A stretch of DNA of 64,000 nucleotides from Streptomyces spiramyceticus (GTDB lineage: Bacteria > Actinomycetota > Actinomycetes > Streptomycetales > Streptomycetaceae), in assembly GCF_028807635.1 (NCBI RefSeq), contig NZ_JARBAX010000002.1, forward strand, positions 868,001 through 932,000. Reading direction: 5' to 3'. The translations under genes were made by a program, and so were the position numbers. Positions within the stretch are counted from its first letter, which is position 1, and every line of letters starts with the position of its first letter. The notes beneath the pieces were generated by a model. That model was given only the letters and a program-made list of their open reading frames with translations. It was not told where the DNA came from and made no database searches. This document shows, in pieces, positions 9,901-17,328 of this stretch.

Positions 9901-10678
9901 CGTCCTGGCCACCCTCGACGAGACCAGTTACACCGGCGGGAACATGAAGGGCGACCATCCGATCGCCTGGTGCCAGCCGTACGAAGGCGGGCGTTCCTTC
10001 TACACCGGCGGCGGCCACACCAAGGAGTCGTACGCCGAACCGGCCTTCCGCAAGCACCTGCTGGGCGGAATGCTGTACGCCGCCGGGATCACCAAGGCCG
10101 ACTGCACGCCCTCGAAGGACTACCGGCCGATCTTCAACGGCGAGACCCTCGACGGATGGAAGCAGGCGGGCCCCGGATCCTTCGAAATCAAGGACGACCG
10201 CACGCTGAACTCCGTCGGCGGCATGGGCATGCTCTGGTACCAGGCCAAGGAGCTCACGTCCTACTCCCTCAAGCTCGACTGGAAGACGGCCGGTGACGAC
10301 AACTCCGGGATCTTCGTGGGCTTCCCGGCCTCCGACGACCCGTGGTCGGCCGTCAACAAGGGATACGAGATCCAGATCGACGCATCCGACGCCCCCGACC
10401 GCACCACCGGCTCGGTCTACGGCTTCAAGGCGGCGGACATCGCCGCACGCGACGCCGCGCTCAACCCGCCAGGGGAGTGGAACTCCTACGAGATCAAGGT
10501 CGAGGGAGAACGGCTCCGCATCTACCTCAACGGCGTGAAGATCAACGACTTCACGAACACCGATCCCGCGCGCAGCCTGGCCCAGGGCCACATCGGCATC
10601 CAGAACCACGGCGCCGACGACCAGGTCGCCTTCCGCAACATCAAGGTCAAGGAGCTCGCCGCGAGGAGTGGCTCCTAG
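6983..10678 (+). CDS. Secreted multidomain protein: GSDH propeller, PKD, CBM6-like, ThuA, DUF1080
   Basis: A 1231-residue exported protein. The GTG start is chosen because GGAGG lies six bases upstream and the next residues form a signal peptide (RKRLNARRTL..., cleavage after ATPATA); an earlier in-frame GTG at 6905 has no ribosome site. In order: a glucose/sorbosone-dehydrogenase-type beta-propeller (about 40-480, with IYAMGFRNPFRFS), a PKD domain (about 492-575, DALTYSWAFGDG), a carbohydrate-binding module 6-like region (about 685-815), a ThuA/trehalose-utilisation domain (about 820-1035, KKRVLVFSKTAGFRHDS) and DUF1080, the 3-keto-disaccharide hydrolase/concanavalin fold (about 1047-1225, FNGETLDGW). 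ThuA and DUF1080 families are tied to 3-keto-sugar metabolism, consistent with the upstream operon. Confidence 0.93.
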   Translation: MHRKRLNARRTLALLTSSLLAATSLTLATPATAADASVAAEDFQQVTLAKGEPETGEPMSLAVLPDRRVLHTSRDGELRMTDAAGNTRVIGTIPVYSHDEEGLQGIGIDPRFSENRRIYLYYAPPLDTPAGDAPNEGTDVEFAKYDGVNRLSRFVLKADGSLDNASEKKILDVPATRGICCHVGGDIDFDAQGNLYLSTGDDSNPFASDGFTPIDERPNRNPAYDARRTSGNTNDLRGKILRIKVNEDGSYAVPEGNLFAPGTARTRPEIYAMGFRNPFRFSVDKPTGILYVGDYGPDAGAADPKRGPAGQVEFARVTKPGNFGWPFCTGKNDAYVDYDFATKESGAKFDCAAPKNTSPHNTGLTDLPPAQEAWIPYDGGSVPEFGTGSESPMGGPVYRYDKDLDSPVKFPEAYDGDFFAGEFGRRWIKRIEQDANGAVQSINPVPWTGTQVMDSAFGPDGALYVLDYGTAWFGGNENSGLYRIENATSGHSPVAEAAADKTSGIAPLRVKFSSAGTADSDGDALTYSWAFGDGGTSTAAHPTYTYKKNGTYTATVTAKDTTGRTGSASVQVVVGNTAPKVTLEMPGDGQLFNFGDDVPFKVKVTDPEDGTVDCAKVKTTYILGHDSHGHPATSANGCTGTIKTPSDSSHDPNANIFAVFDAEYTDGGGGGQAPLTSHDQKVLQPKQRQAEHYSTQSGVAPQSKPTAHGGKTVGNISNGDWIAFKPYRVGDATSLTARVSSGGAGGTLEVRTGSPDGRLIGSTVVPVTGGWDVFQNVTTTIKRPPAGTTTLYLVFKGGAGALYDVDDFTFSTAKSDAIPKKRVLVFSKTAGFRHDSIGTGVTALKELGAERGIVVDATEEAKQFTRENLARYDAVAFLSTTGDVLNADQQTVFEQYVADGGGYMGIHAAADTEYDWKFYGGLVGAYFDSHPQIQPATVRVEDHDHPATAHLGSTWQRTDEWYNYRTNPREQARVLATLDETSYTGGNMKGDHPIAWCQPYEGGRSFYTGGGHTKESYAEPAFRKHLLGGMLYAAGITKADCTPSKDYRPIFNGETLDGWKQAGPGSFEIKDDRTLNSVGGMGMLWYQAKELTSYSLKLDWKTAGDDNSGIFVGFPASDDPWSAVNKGYEIQIDASDAPDRTTGSVYGFKAADIAARDAALNPPGEWNSYEIKVEGERLRIYLNGVKINDFTNTDPARSLAQGHIGIQNHGADDQVAFRNIKVKELAARSGS

Positions 10679-10696
10679 ACCGGCAAACCCAGGACC

Positions 10697-10735
10697 GGCG
10701 GCGGGCGGGAGCACGCCGAGCCCCCGCCCGCCGTC
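10697..10735 (+). terminator. Strong GC hairpin after the secreted ThuA/GSDH gene
   Basis: A 13-bp stem (10697-10709 with 10723-10735, one G-T pair) with a 13-base loop, starting 19 nt after the stop codon. It separates the secreted protein gene from the ebo-type operon. Confidence 0.7.
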
Positions 10736-10777
10736 CCTCACTCCAGTTCACCCATCTCTCTGGCAGGGAGGCAGCCC

Positions 10778-11929
10778 GTGACCACCCAATCCGACGGGAC
10801 AGCAGCGGCCGCGACGCACACGGCACGGACCGGAGTGTGGTTCGTCGGAGCACGTGGCTCCGTTGCCACGACCGCCGTCGCGGGGTGCGCGGCCCTCGCA
10901 GCGGGGCTCCACGCGGCGCACGGCATGGTCACCGAGAGCCCGCCGTTCGAGGAAAGCGGCCTCGCTCCGCTGTCCTCGCTCGTCTTCGGCGGACACGACA
11001 CGGTGAGCTGCCCGCTGCCCAAACGGGCCGAGGAACTGGAGGCGGGCGGCGTCCTGCCGTACGGGCTGGCCTCGGCGGTACGCAGTGAACTGGCGGCGGC
11101 GGAGCGGGAGGTAAGGACGGGTGGCCCGCTTCCCGGCGACACGCGTGGCGAAGCGGAACTCATCGACACCTTCGCCGCGCACCTGCTCGACTTCGCGCAC
11201 AGGCAGTGCCTGGACCGGGTGGTCGTGGTCAACGTCGCCTCGACGGAGCCGGCGCCGGCGGCGGGCGACCTCTCCCTCCCGCCCAGCTCCCTGTACGCGG
11301 CCGCCGCGCTCCGGGCCGGCTGCCCGTACGTCAACTTCACCCCCTCCACCGGGCTGCACGCCGCAGCCCTCCAGGATGCTGTCGCGGCCGGCGGACTTCC
11401 CCACGCGGGCCGCGACGGCAAGACGGGCCAGACGCTGCTCCGTTCCGTACTCGCCCCGATGTTCGTGCAGCGTGCCCTGTGCGTACGGGCGTGGTCCGGC
11501 ACGAACCTGCTGGGCGGCGGCGACGGAGCGGCGCTGGCCGACCCGGCCGCGGCGGCGGCCAAGAACGCGGGCAAGAACCGCGTCCTGACCGACACTCTGG
11601 GCGCCCTTCCCGAGGGCAACGTCCACATCGACGACGTACCGGCGCTGGGTGACTGGAAGACGGCCTGGGACCACATCGCCTTCGAGGGCTTCCTCGGCTC
11701 GCGGATGACGCTCCAGACGACGTGGCAGGGCTGCGACTCGGCGCTGGCGGCGCCGCTGGTCCTGGACCTGGCCCGGCTGCTGGCCCGTGCCCATGAGGTG
11801 GGCATCTCGGGCCCGCTCCCGGAGCTGGGCTTCTACTTCAAGGACCCGGACGGCGGTGCACCGGCGGCGCTGGCGGAACAGTACGAGGCGCTGCTCGGCT
11901 TCGCGGCCCGCCTGCGGGAGGCCCGGTGA
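10778..11929 (+). CDS. myo-Inositol-1-phosphate synthase-like protein, first gene of the ebo-type operon
   Basis: Related to inositol-3-phosphate synthase, the NAD-dependent enzyme that cyclises glucose 6-phosphate. The 383-residue protein opens with the NAD-binding WFVGARGSVATTAVAG (about 16-31) and has VVVVNVASTEPAP, VNFTPSTGL and the catalytic-core region GRDGKTGQTLLRS. It ends with FLGSRMTLQTTWQG. The start is GTG behind GGGAGG. The stop overlaps the next start (GTGA). Primary inositol synthases are usually unlinked to such genes, so this copy probably makes or modifies a cyclitol-like substrate for the operon. In cyanobacterial ebo clusters the comparable slot holds a dehydroquinate-synthase-like sugar cyclase (EboD), so this may be a functional substitute. 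That equivalence is inference. Confidence 0.88.
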   Translation: MTTQSDGTAAAATHTARTGVWFVGARGSVATTAVAGCAALAAGLHAAHGMVTESPPFEESGLAPLSSLVFGGHDTVSCPLPKRAEELEAGGVLPYGLASAVRSELAAAEREVRTGGPLPGDTRGEAELIDTFAAHLLDFAHRQCLDRVVVVNVASTEPAPAAGDLSLPPSSLYAAAALRAGCPYVNFTPSTGLHAAALQDAVAAGGLPHAGRDGKTGQTLLRSVLAPMFVQRALCVRAWSGTNLLGGGDGAALADPAAAAAKNAGKNRVLTDTLGALPEGNVHIDDVPALGDWKTAWDHIAFEGFLGSRMTLQTTWQGCDSALAAPLVLDLARLLARAHEVGISGPLPELGFYFKDPDGGAPAALAEQYEALLGFAARLREAR

Positions 11930-13662
11930 CGCCCTCCTCCACGCTCGGCGCATGGGCGGAACTCCTGCGCGTCTCGGCCCTGTTCACCGTCCCGGGGGAC
12001 GCTATGGCGGGTGCGGCCTCCATCGGCGTACGGCCCGACCGGGGCACCGCACTGGCCGTCGGGGCTTCGCTGTGCCTGTACGAGGCGGGCATGGCCCTGA
12101 ACGACTGGGCGGACCGCGAGGAGGACGCGGTGGACCGCCCGCACCGCCCGATCCCCTCGGGCCGCATCACCCCGCCGGCCGCCCTTGCGGCGTCCGCAGC
12201 CCTGACCGCGACGGGCCTGATGCTGGCGGCGGGTGCGGGCCGCCCTGCGCTGGCGGTGGCAAGCACACTGGCGGCCACGGTCTGGGCGTACGACCTGGGC
12301 CTGAAGCACACCCCGGCGGCCTCGGCCACGATGGCCACGGCGCGGGCCCTGGACCTGCTCCTGGGCGCGGCGGCCACGGGAAGGGGGCGCGGTCCGCTGA
12401 AGGCCCCACCCCAACCCGCTCCTTCCCGAACCGTGGCGCCGCCCCGGCCCCCGGCCGTCAACCGCCGGACGGTCTGGTCGGCCGCAGGTTACGGCGGCGG
12501 GGCGCGGAAGGCAGTGGCTGCGGCCGGCGTCGGCCTTGGCCTTGGCCTTGGCCTGGTACCGGCCCACCAGGGGTTGAGGGACGCGGGGTGCTCCGCGACA
12601 CCCGCCGTTGACGGCGGCGGGGCGGCACTCGCGCTGCGCCGCCTCACGTCACCCGGCACGCTGGCCGCCGCCGCGATGCTCGGCGCGCACACCTACGCCG
12701 TTACGGAAGTCTCGCGCCGCGAGGCGCACGGCGGCTCGACGGCGGCACCCCTTGCCGCTCTGGCAGCGGCCACGGTGCTGGCCGCCCTGGCCGCCCGCCA
12801 ACGCACTCCTGAGGCTGCCCCGACCCTGCGGCGCGAAGCTGCCGCGCCCGGGGGCACGGGGCCGTCGGCCCCCACGTTCACTCCCGCCAGGTGTGGGGGG
12901 CCTGAGGGGCCTGGGGGCTTGCGCCCAGTTCCGGGAAGGGCAGGGTCAGGGGAAATTCCGCACCCACAGCCCGACCCCGCGAACCAACGCTGGTGGCCCC
13001 GGGTTGGCGCGGGGTCCGCACCCGTTCCTGAACCGTCCTGCCCCTGGCCACTGGTCGACCTTGCGCGCGGCCCCGGTGTGGTGGTGCCCGGGGGTGCCGG
13101 TTGGTGGCCCCGGGTTGGCGCAAGGTCCGCGCCCGTTCCCGATCCGTCCTGCCCCCGGCCACTGGCCGACCTTGCGCGCGGCCCCGGTGCGGTGGTGCCC
13201 GGGGGTGCCGGTTGGTGGCCCCGGGTTGGCGCAAGGTCCGCGCCCGTTCCCGATCCGTCCTGCCCCTGGCCACTGGTCGACCTTGCGCGCGGCCCAGGTG
13301 CGGTGGTGCGCCGGGGCGCGGGTTGGGGGCCCCGGGTTGGCACAGGGGTCACACTCACCCCCGCACCCAACCCCTCCCCGCACAAAGCGATCCGCATCGC
13401 CGCCCGCATCGCCGCCCGCCTCGCAACCCCTGCCGCCCTCGCGGCCGCCGCCTATTTCCGCACCGCCGCCAGACCCCTCCTCCACGCCGCGCTCAATCCC
13501 TCCCCACCCCTCACCCAGCGCGCCGTGGGCGGCGGGATCCGGGCCATGATCCCGTTGCAGGCCGCCCTCGCGGCCCGCAGCGGCGCGGTCGGTACCGGGG
13601 CGGCGGTCATGGGGCTCGTACCCCTCGCCCGGAAGCTCTCGCGAAAGGTGAGCCCCACATGA
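11926..13662 (+). CDS. eboC: UbiA-type prenyltransferase (EboC / SCO3242-like) with large in-frame repetitive insertions
   Basis: Integral-membrane aromatic or cyclitol prenyltransferase. Both Asp motifs are intact: NDWADREEDAVD from residue 59 and YDLGLK at about 122. Conserved HTYAVTEVSRREAHGGS follows an insertion. At 578 residues it is nearly twice the family length, because of two low-complexity Pro/Arg/Gly-rich inserts: about residues 150-232, and about 295-478, the latter built of 37-residue repeats. Helix-rich sequence resumes afterwards (AIRIAARIAARLATPAALAAAAYF) and runs to the stop, so frame has been kept. GTG start and stop each overlap neighbours (GTGA, ATGA). Whether the enlarged protein is active is unknown; the second insert may form a cytoplasmic or extracellular loop. 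Confidence 0.88.
   Translation: MTPSSTLGAWAELLRVSALFTVPGDAMAGAASIGVRPDRGTALAVGASLCLYEAGMALNDWADREEDAVDRPHRPIPSGRITPPAALAASAALTATGLMLAAGAGRPALAVASTLAATVWAYDLGLKHTPAASATMATARALDLLLGAAATGRGRGPLKAPPQPAPSRTVAPPRPPAVNRRTVWSAAGYGGGARKAVAAAGVGLGLGLGLVPAHQGLRDAGCSATPAVDGGGAALALRRLTSPGTLAAAAMLGAHTYAVTEVSRREAHGGSTAAPLAALAAATVLAALAARQRTPEAAPTLRREAAAPGGTGPSAPTFTPARCGGPEGPGGLRPVPGRAGSGEIPHPQPDPANQRWWPRVGAGSAPVPEPSCPWPLVDLARGPGVVVPGGAGWWPRVGARSAPVPDPSCPRPLADLARGPGAVVPGGAGWWPRVGARSAPVPDPSCPWPLVDLARGPGAVVRRGAGWGPRVGTGVTLTPAPNPSPHKAIRIAARIAARLATPAALAAAAYFRTAARPLLHAALNPSPPLTQRAVGGGIRAMIPLQAALAARSGAVGTGAAVMGLVPLARKLSRKVSPT
12377..12620 (+). repeat. Repetitive insertion 1 inside the prenyltransferase gene
   Basis: A roughly 240-bp block interrupts the alignment-like continuity of the UbiA protein right after DLLLGAAATG. 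It includes a CTTGGC hexamer array at about 12531-12552. Near-inverted copies of a GCCGTCAAC element lie at about 12444-12458 and, on the other strand, at about 12604-12618. Such elements resemble the palindromic dispersed repeats seen between streptomycete genes. Limits are approximate. Confidence 0.5.
12992..13350 (+). repeat. 111-bp tandem repeat (three full copies plus a partial fourth) inside the prenyltransferase gene
   Basis: Copies begin at 12992, 13103, 13214 and 13325 with GGTGGCCCCGGGTTGG or a near variant. The period is exactly 111 bp, or 37 codons, so copy-number change would keep the frame. The encoded unit runs from WWPRVGARSAP to VVPGGAG. The block is preceded by another low-complexity stretch (about 12840-12990) that looks like a typical streptomycete intergenic repeat. 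Confidence 0.92.
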
Positions 13663-14558
13663 CCGGCGCCATCGCCCCGATCCGCTTCGGCTACGGCACC
13701 AACGGCCTCACCGACCTCCGCCTCGACGACGCCCTCGCCCTCCTCGCCGACCTCGGCTACGACGGCGTCGGACTGACCCTCGACCACATGCACCTCGACC
13801 CCCTCGCCCCCGAACTTGCCGCCCGCACCGGCCGAGTGGCGCGCAGACTGGCGCAACTCGGCCTGGGCGTCACCGTCGAGACCGGCGCACGGTACGTCCT
13901 CGACCCCCGCCGCAAGCACGGCCCGTCCCTGCTCGACCCGGACCCCGAAGGCCGCGCCGCCCGCGTCGGCTTGCTCGTCACCGCCGTACGGGTCGCCGCA
14001 GACCTGGGGGCCCACGCCGTTCACTGCTTCAGCGGTGTCACCCCCGAGGGGACCCCGGCCGACACCGCCTGGCAGCGGCTGACGGAGGCCATGGCCCCGG
14101 TCATCGATGCCGCCGCCACCGTCGGCGTACCGCTCGCCGTCGAGCCCGAACCCGGCCACCTCCTCTCCACCCTCGCCGACTTCCATCACCTGCGCCGCGC
14201 CCTGGGCGACCCGGCTCCCCTCGGCCTCACTCTCGACATCGGCCACTGCCAGTGCCTGGAACCGGCCCCGCCCGCCGACTGCGTACGCGAAGCCGCCCCC
14301 TGGCTTCGGCACGTCCAGATCGAGGACATGCGCCGGGGGGTCCACGAGCATCTGCCTTTCGGCGAGGGCGAGATCGACTTCCCGCCCGTCCTGGACGCAC
14401 TGGCCGCCACCGGCTACCAGGGCCTGACGGTCGTCGAACTGCCCCGCCACTCACACGCGGGACCCGACCTGGCCGAGCGCTCCATCCGTTTCCTGCGCGC
14501 GGCGGAGTCCCGGGTGTGCGACCGCCACGCCGCACGGGCAGGAGGCGAGCGATGCTGA
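13659..14558 (+). CDS. Sugar phosphate isomerase/epimerase-like TIM barrel of the ebo-type operon
   Basis: A 299-residue xylose-isomerase-like barrel, probably acting on a sugar or cyclitol intermediate. Visible landmarks are FGYGTNGLTDLRLDDAL and LGYDGVGLTLDH at the N-terminus, LGAHAVHCFSG mid-protein, VPLAVEPEPGHLL (metal-ligand Glu), LGLTLDIGHCQCLE, and HVQIEDMRRGVHEHLPFGEGEIDF with the last metal ligands. The ATG overlaps the prenyltransferase stop (ATGA), and its own stop overlaps the EboA start. The longer open frame upstream is a shadow of the prenyltransferase repeats. The exact reaction is unknown. Confidence 0.92.
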   Translation: MTGAIAPIRFGYGTNGLTDLRLDDALALLADLGYDGVGLTLDHMHLDPLAPELAARTGRVARRLAQLGLGVTVETGARYVLDPRRKHGPSLLDPDPEGRAARVGLLVTAVRVAADLGAHAVHCFSGVTPEGTPADTAWQRLTEAMAPVIDAAATVGVPLAVEPEPGHLLSTLADFHHLRRALGDPAPLGLTLDIGHCQCLEPAPPADCVREAAPWLRHVQIEDMRRGVHEHLPFGEGEIDFPPVLDALAATGYQGLTVVELPRHSHAGPDLAERSIRFLRAAESRVCDRHAARAGGERC

Positions 14559-15292
14559 CCGAGCTGATCAACAGTGCACCTACACCCGCCCTGCAAGCCG
14601 CACTCGAAGCCCGCCTCGCAGGCGCGAGCCGGGCATGGCTCCACGAGGCGCTCGCGGAGGCCGAAGCAGCGGCAGCGGCAGTGGCGGAGGCCGAAGCGGA
14701 GGCCGAGGCCGAGGCCGTCTCGCCCCGCCCGGCCGACCAGTGGGGCCTCCCCACCTGGGAGCGCCGCTTCGCCGAGGCAGGCCGCCACTGCCGTACGGTC
14801 CTGGTGGGCCAGGAAGGCGAGGACCTCGCCGACGCCGCCCGCGTCCTCCTCCTGCACGCCGTACAGCCCGACCACGCCACCACCACCCGCCTCTACTCCC
14901 ACGGCACCGCCGCCGAGCGCCGCGCTGTGCTTCTCGCTCTGCCCCACCTGGGCGGACTCGGCGACCGGGCCCTGCCGTTGGTCGAAGACGCCCTGCGCAC
15001 CAACGACACCCGTCTCGTCGCCGCCGCGGTCGGCCCGTACGCCGCCGAGCACCTCGACCAGCACGCGTGGCGGCACGCCGTACTCAAGTGCCTCTTCACC
15101 GGCGTACCGGTCGACGCCGTCGACGGCCTCCCCCTGCGCGCCCGGCACGACGCCGAGCTCGCCCGGATGCTCCGCGACTACGCCGCCGAACGCACCGCCG
15201 CAAGCCGCCCAGTGCCGGACGATCTCCACCGCGTCCTCGTCCTCACGGCCGGCCCGGACCTCACGGCCGCCGCCCCCACAGAGGAGTCCTGA
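14552..15292 (+). CDS. eboA: EboA domain protein
   Basis: A 246-residue soluble alpha-helical protein matching the EboA family of the ebo cluster. Visible landmarks are WLHEALAEAEA, the central TWERRFAEAGRHC, DAARVLLLHAV, GTAAERRAVLLALPHLG and the helical C-terminal half (AVLKCLFTGVPVDAVDGLPLR). A Glu/Ala run at about residues 36-55 (AEAEAEAEAEA) is unusual and could be replication-slippage prone. EboA has no known enzymatic activity; in Nostoc the ebo genes are needed to move a scytonemin precursor to the periplasm. It overlaps its upstream neighbour by 7 nt and abuts the TatD-like gene (TGATG). Confidence 0.87.
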   Translation: MLTELINSAPTPALQAALEARLAGASRAWLHEALAEAEAAAAAVAEAEAEAEAEAVSPRPADQWGLPTWERRFAEAGRHCRTVLVGQEGEDLADAARVLLLHAVQPDHATTTRLYSHGTAAERRAVLLALPHLGGLGDRALPLVEDALRTNDTRLVAAAVGPYAAEHLDQHAWRHAVLKCLFTGVPVDAVDGLPLRARHDAELARMLRDYAAERTAASRPVPDDLHRVLVLTAGPDLTAAAPTEES

Positions 15293-16143
15293 TGCGCATC
15301 TTCGACCCCCACATCCACATGATCTCCCGCACCACGGACGACTACGAGGCGATGTACGCCGCCGGTGTGCGCGCCGTCGTGGAGCCGTCCTTCTGGTTGG
15401 GCCAGCCCCGCACCTCGCCCGCCAGCTTCTTCGACTACTTCGACGCACTCCTCGGCTGGGAGCCGTTCCGAGCCTCCCAGTACGGCATCGCCCACCACTG
15501 CACGCTCGCCCTCAACCCCAAAGAGGCGAACGACCCCCGCTGCACCCCCGTTCTCGACGAACTGCCCCGCTACCTCGTCAAGGACTCCGTCGTAGCCGTC
15601 GGCGAGATCGGCTACGACTCCATGACCCCCGCCGAGGACACCGCCCTTGCCGCCCAGCTCCAACTCGCCGCCGACCACGGCCTGCCCGCCCTCGTCCACA
15701 CCCCGCACCGGGACAAACTCGCCGGTCTCCACCGCACCATCGACGTCATCCGCGAATCGAACCTCCCCCCGGGCCGCGTCCTCCTCGATCACCTCAATGA
15801 AACAACCGTAAAGGCCGCCACTGACAGCGGCTGCTGGCTCGGCTTCTCCATCTACCCCGACACGAAGATGGACGAGGACCGCATGGTCGCGGTCATCAAG
15901 GACCACGGCACCGAAAAGGTACTGGTCAACTCGGCCGCGGACTGGGGAAAGAGCGACCCGCTCAAGACCCGCAAGGTCGGCGACGCCCTGCTCGCCGCCG
16001 GCTTCACCGAGGACGACGTCGACCAGGTCCTCTGGCGCAACCCCGTCGCTTTCTACGGCCTCAGCGGTCGCCTCCGCCTCGACGTGTCCGAAGCCCCGGA
16101 GCCCCTCCACGAGGGCAATTCCATCCTTCGCGGCGGAGAATGA
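15292..16143 (+). CDS. eboB: TatD-family metal-dependent hydrolase (EboB-like)
   Basis: A 283-residue amidohydrolase-fold protein of the TatD type. It starts with the metal-binding FDPHIHMISR, and continues with VAVGEIGYDSM (metal-bridging Glu), LPALVHTPH and VLLDHLNE (His ligands), and VLVNSAADWG, where the usual catalytic Asp region lies. The C-terminal WRNPVAFYGLSGRL is close to the TatD consensus. The first codon overlaps the EboA stop. TatD-like proteins are the second component of described ebo clusters; the substrate is unknown. Fifteen bases separate it from eboE. Confidence 0.88.
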   Translation: MRIFDPHIHMISRTTDDYEAMYAAGVRAVVEPSFWLGQPRTSPASFFDYFDALLGWEPFRASQYGIAHHCTLALNPKEANDPRCTPVLDELPRYLVKDSVVAVGEIGYDSMTPAEDTALAAQLQLAADHGLPALVHTPHRDKLAGLHRTIDVIRESNLPPGRVLLDHLNETTVKAATDSGCWLGFSIYPDTKMDEDRMVAVIKDHGTEKVLVNSAADWGKSDPLKTRKVGDALLAAGFTEDDVDQVLWRNPVAFYGLSGRLRLDVSEAPEPLHEGNSILRGGE

Positions 16144-16158
16144 GGAGGGAGGGCCGGC

Positions 16159-17328
16159 ATGCGCTTCCGTCACCCCGACGGCTCCACCGTCCACCTCGCG
16201 TACTGCACCAACGTCCACCCCGCCGAAACCCTCGACGGCGTACTCGCCCAGCTCCGCGACCACTGCGAGCCCGTACGCCGACGCCTCGGCCGGGACCGCA
16301 TTGGCATCGGCCTGTGGCTGGCGAAGGACGCCGCGCACGCCCTGATCACCGACCCGGCGGCGCTGCGCGGCCTGCGCGCCGAGCTGGACCGGCGCGGCCT
16401 CGAAGTCGTCACCCTCAACGGCTTCCCGTACGAAGGATTCGGCGCCGAAGAGGTCAAGTACCGCGTGTACAAGCCGGACTGGACCGACCCCGAGCGCCTC
16501 GCCCACACCACCGACCTCGCCCGACTGCTGGCCGCCCTGCTCGCCGACGACGTCACCGAAGGCACCATCTCCACCCTCCCGCTCGCCTGGCGCACCCACT
16601 TCGACGCGACCGGTGCCGACACCGCCCGCGCGGCCCTCACCACGCTCGCCGAACGCCTCGACACCCTGGAGGAGCTGACAGGCAAGTCCATCCGCATCGG
16701 CCTGGAACCCGAACCCGGCTGCACCGTCGAGACCACCGCCGACGCCATCGGCCCGCTCACCGCGCTCGCGTCCCGCCGCATCGGCATCTGCATCGACACC
16801 TGCCACCTCGCCACCTCCTTCGAGGACCCCGCGACCGCCCTCGACGCGCTCACCGCCGCCGGCGTCACCATCCCCAAGGCCCAGCTGTCCGCCGCCCTGC
16901 ACGCCGAACACCCCCACCTGCCCGAAGTACGCGAAGCCCTCGCCGCCTTCGCCGAGCCCCGCTTCCTCCACCAGACCCGCACCGCCACAGCCGCCGGCCT
17001 GCGCGGCACCGACGACCTCGACGAGGCGCTCGCCGGTACGGCGCTCCCCGACGGCGCCCCCTGGCGTGCCCACTTCCACGTCCCCCTTCATGCCCCGCCC
17101 GCCCCACCGCTCACCTCCACCCTGCCCGTACTCCAGGACACGCTCGCCCGCCTCGTCGGCGGCCCGGCCCCGCTCACCCGTCACCTGGAGGTGGAGACGT
17201 ACACCTGGCAGGCACTCCCGCCCGAGCTGCGCCCCCGTACCCGGGCCCAGCTCGCGGACGGCATCGCCGCCGAACTCACCCTCGCCCGCGACCTCCTGGT
17301 CGACCTCGGACTCAAGGAGCTGCCGTGA
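16159..17328 (+). CDS. eboE: EboE-type metabolite traffic protein (TIM barrel)
   Basis: A 389-residue protein of the EboE family, a xylose-isomerase-like barrel. Diagnostic stretches are VHLAYCTNVHPAETLDGV at the N-terminus, VVTLNGFPYEGFGAEEVKY, VYKPDWTD, ISTLPLAWRTHF, RIGLEPEPGCTVE, GICIDTCHLATSFED, AQLSAALHAEHPHLPEV, and late in the protein HFHVPLHAPPAPPL and VETYTWQALPPELR. GGAGGG lies before the ATG. The GTG of the following phosphodiesterase overlaps its stop. It is the most recognisable ebo-family marker here and anchors the assignment of the operon. Confidence 0.92.
   Translation: MRFRHPDGSTVHLAYCTNVHPAETLDGVLAQLRDHCEPVRRRLGRDRIGIGLWLAKDAAHALITDPAALRGLRAELDRRGLEVVTLNGFPYEGFGAEEVKYRVYKPDWTDPERLAHTTDLARLLAALLADDVTEGTISTLPLAWRTHFDATGADTARAALTTLAERLDTLEELTGKSIRIGLEPEPGCTVETTADAIGPLTALASRRIGICIDTCHLATSFEDPATALDALTAAGVTIPKAQLSAALHAEHPHLPEVREALAAFAEPRFLHQTRTATAAGLRGTDDLDEALAGTALPDGAPWRAHFHVPLHAPPAPPLTSTLPVLQDTLARLVGGPAPLTRHLEVETYTWQALPPELRPRTRAQLADGIAAELTLARDLLVDLGLKELP

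Noticed and set aside
12992..13350. Possible CRISPR array
   Set aside because: The units are contiguous 111-bp tandem copies without unique spacers, and they lie inside a coding frame.
11926..13662. Prenyltransferase called as a pseudogene
   Set aside because: Both catalytic motifs are intact, all inserts keep the frame, and start and stop still overlap the neighbours, so it is kept as a gene of uncertain activity.
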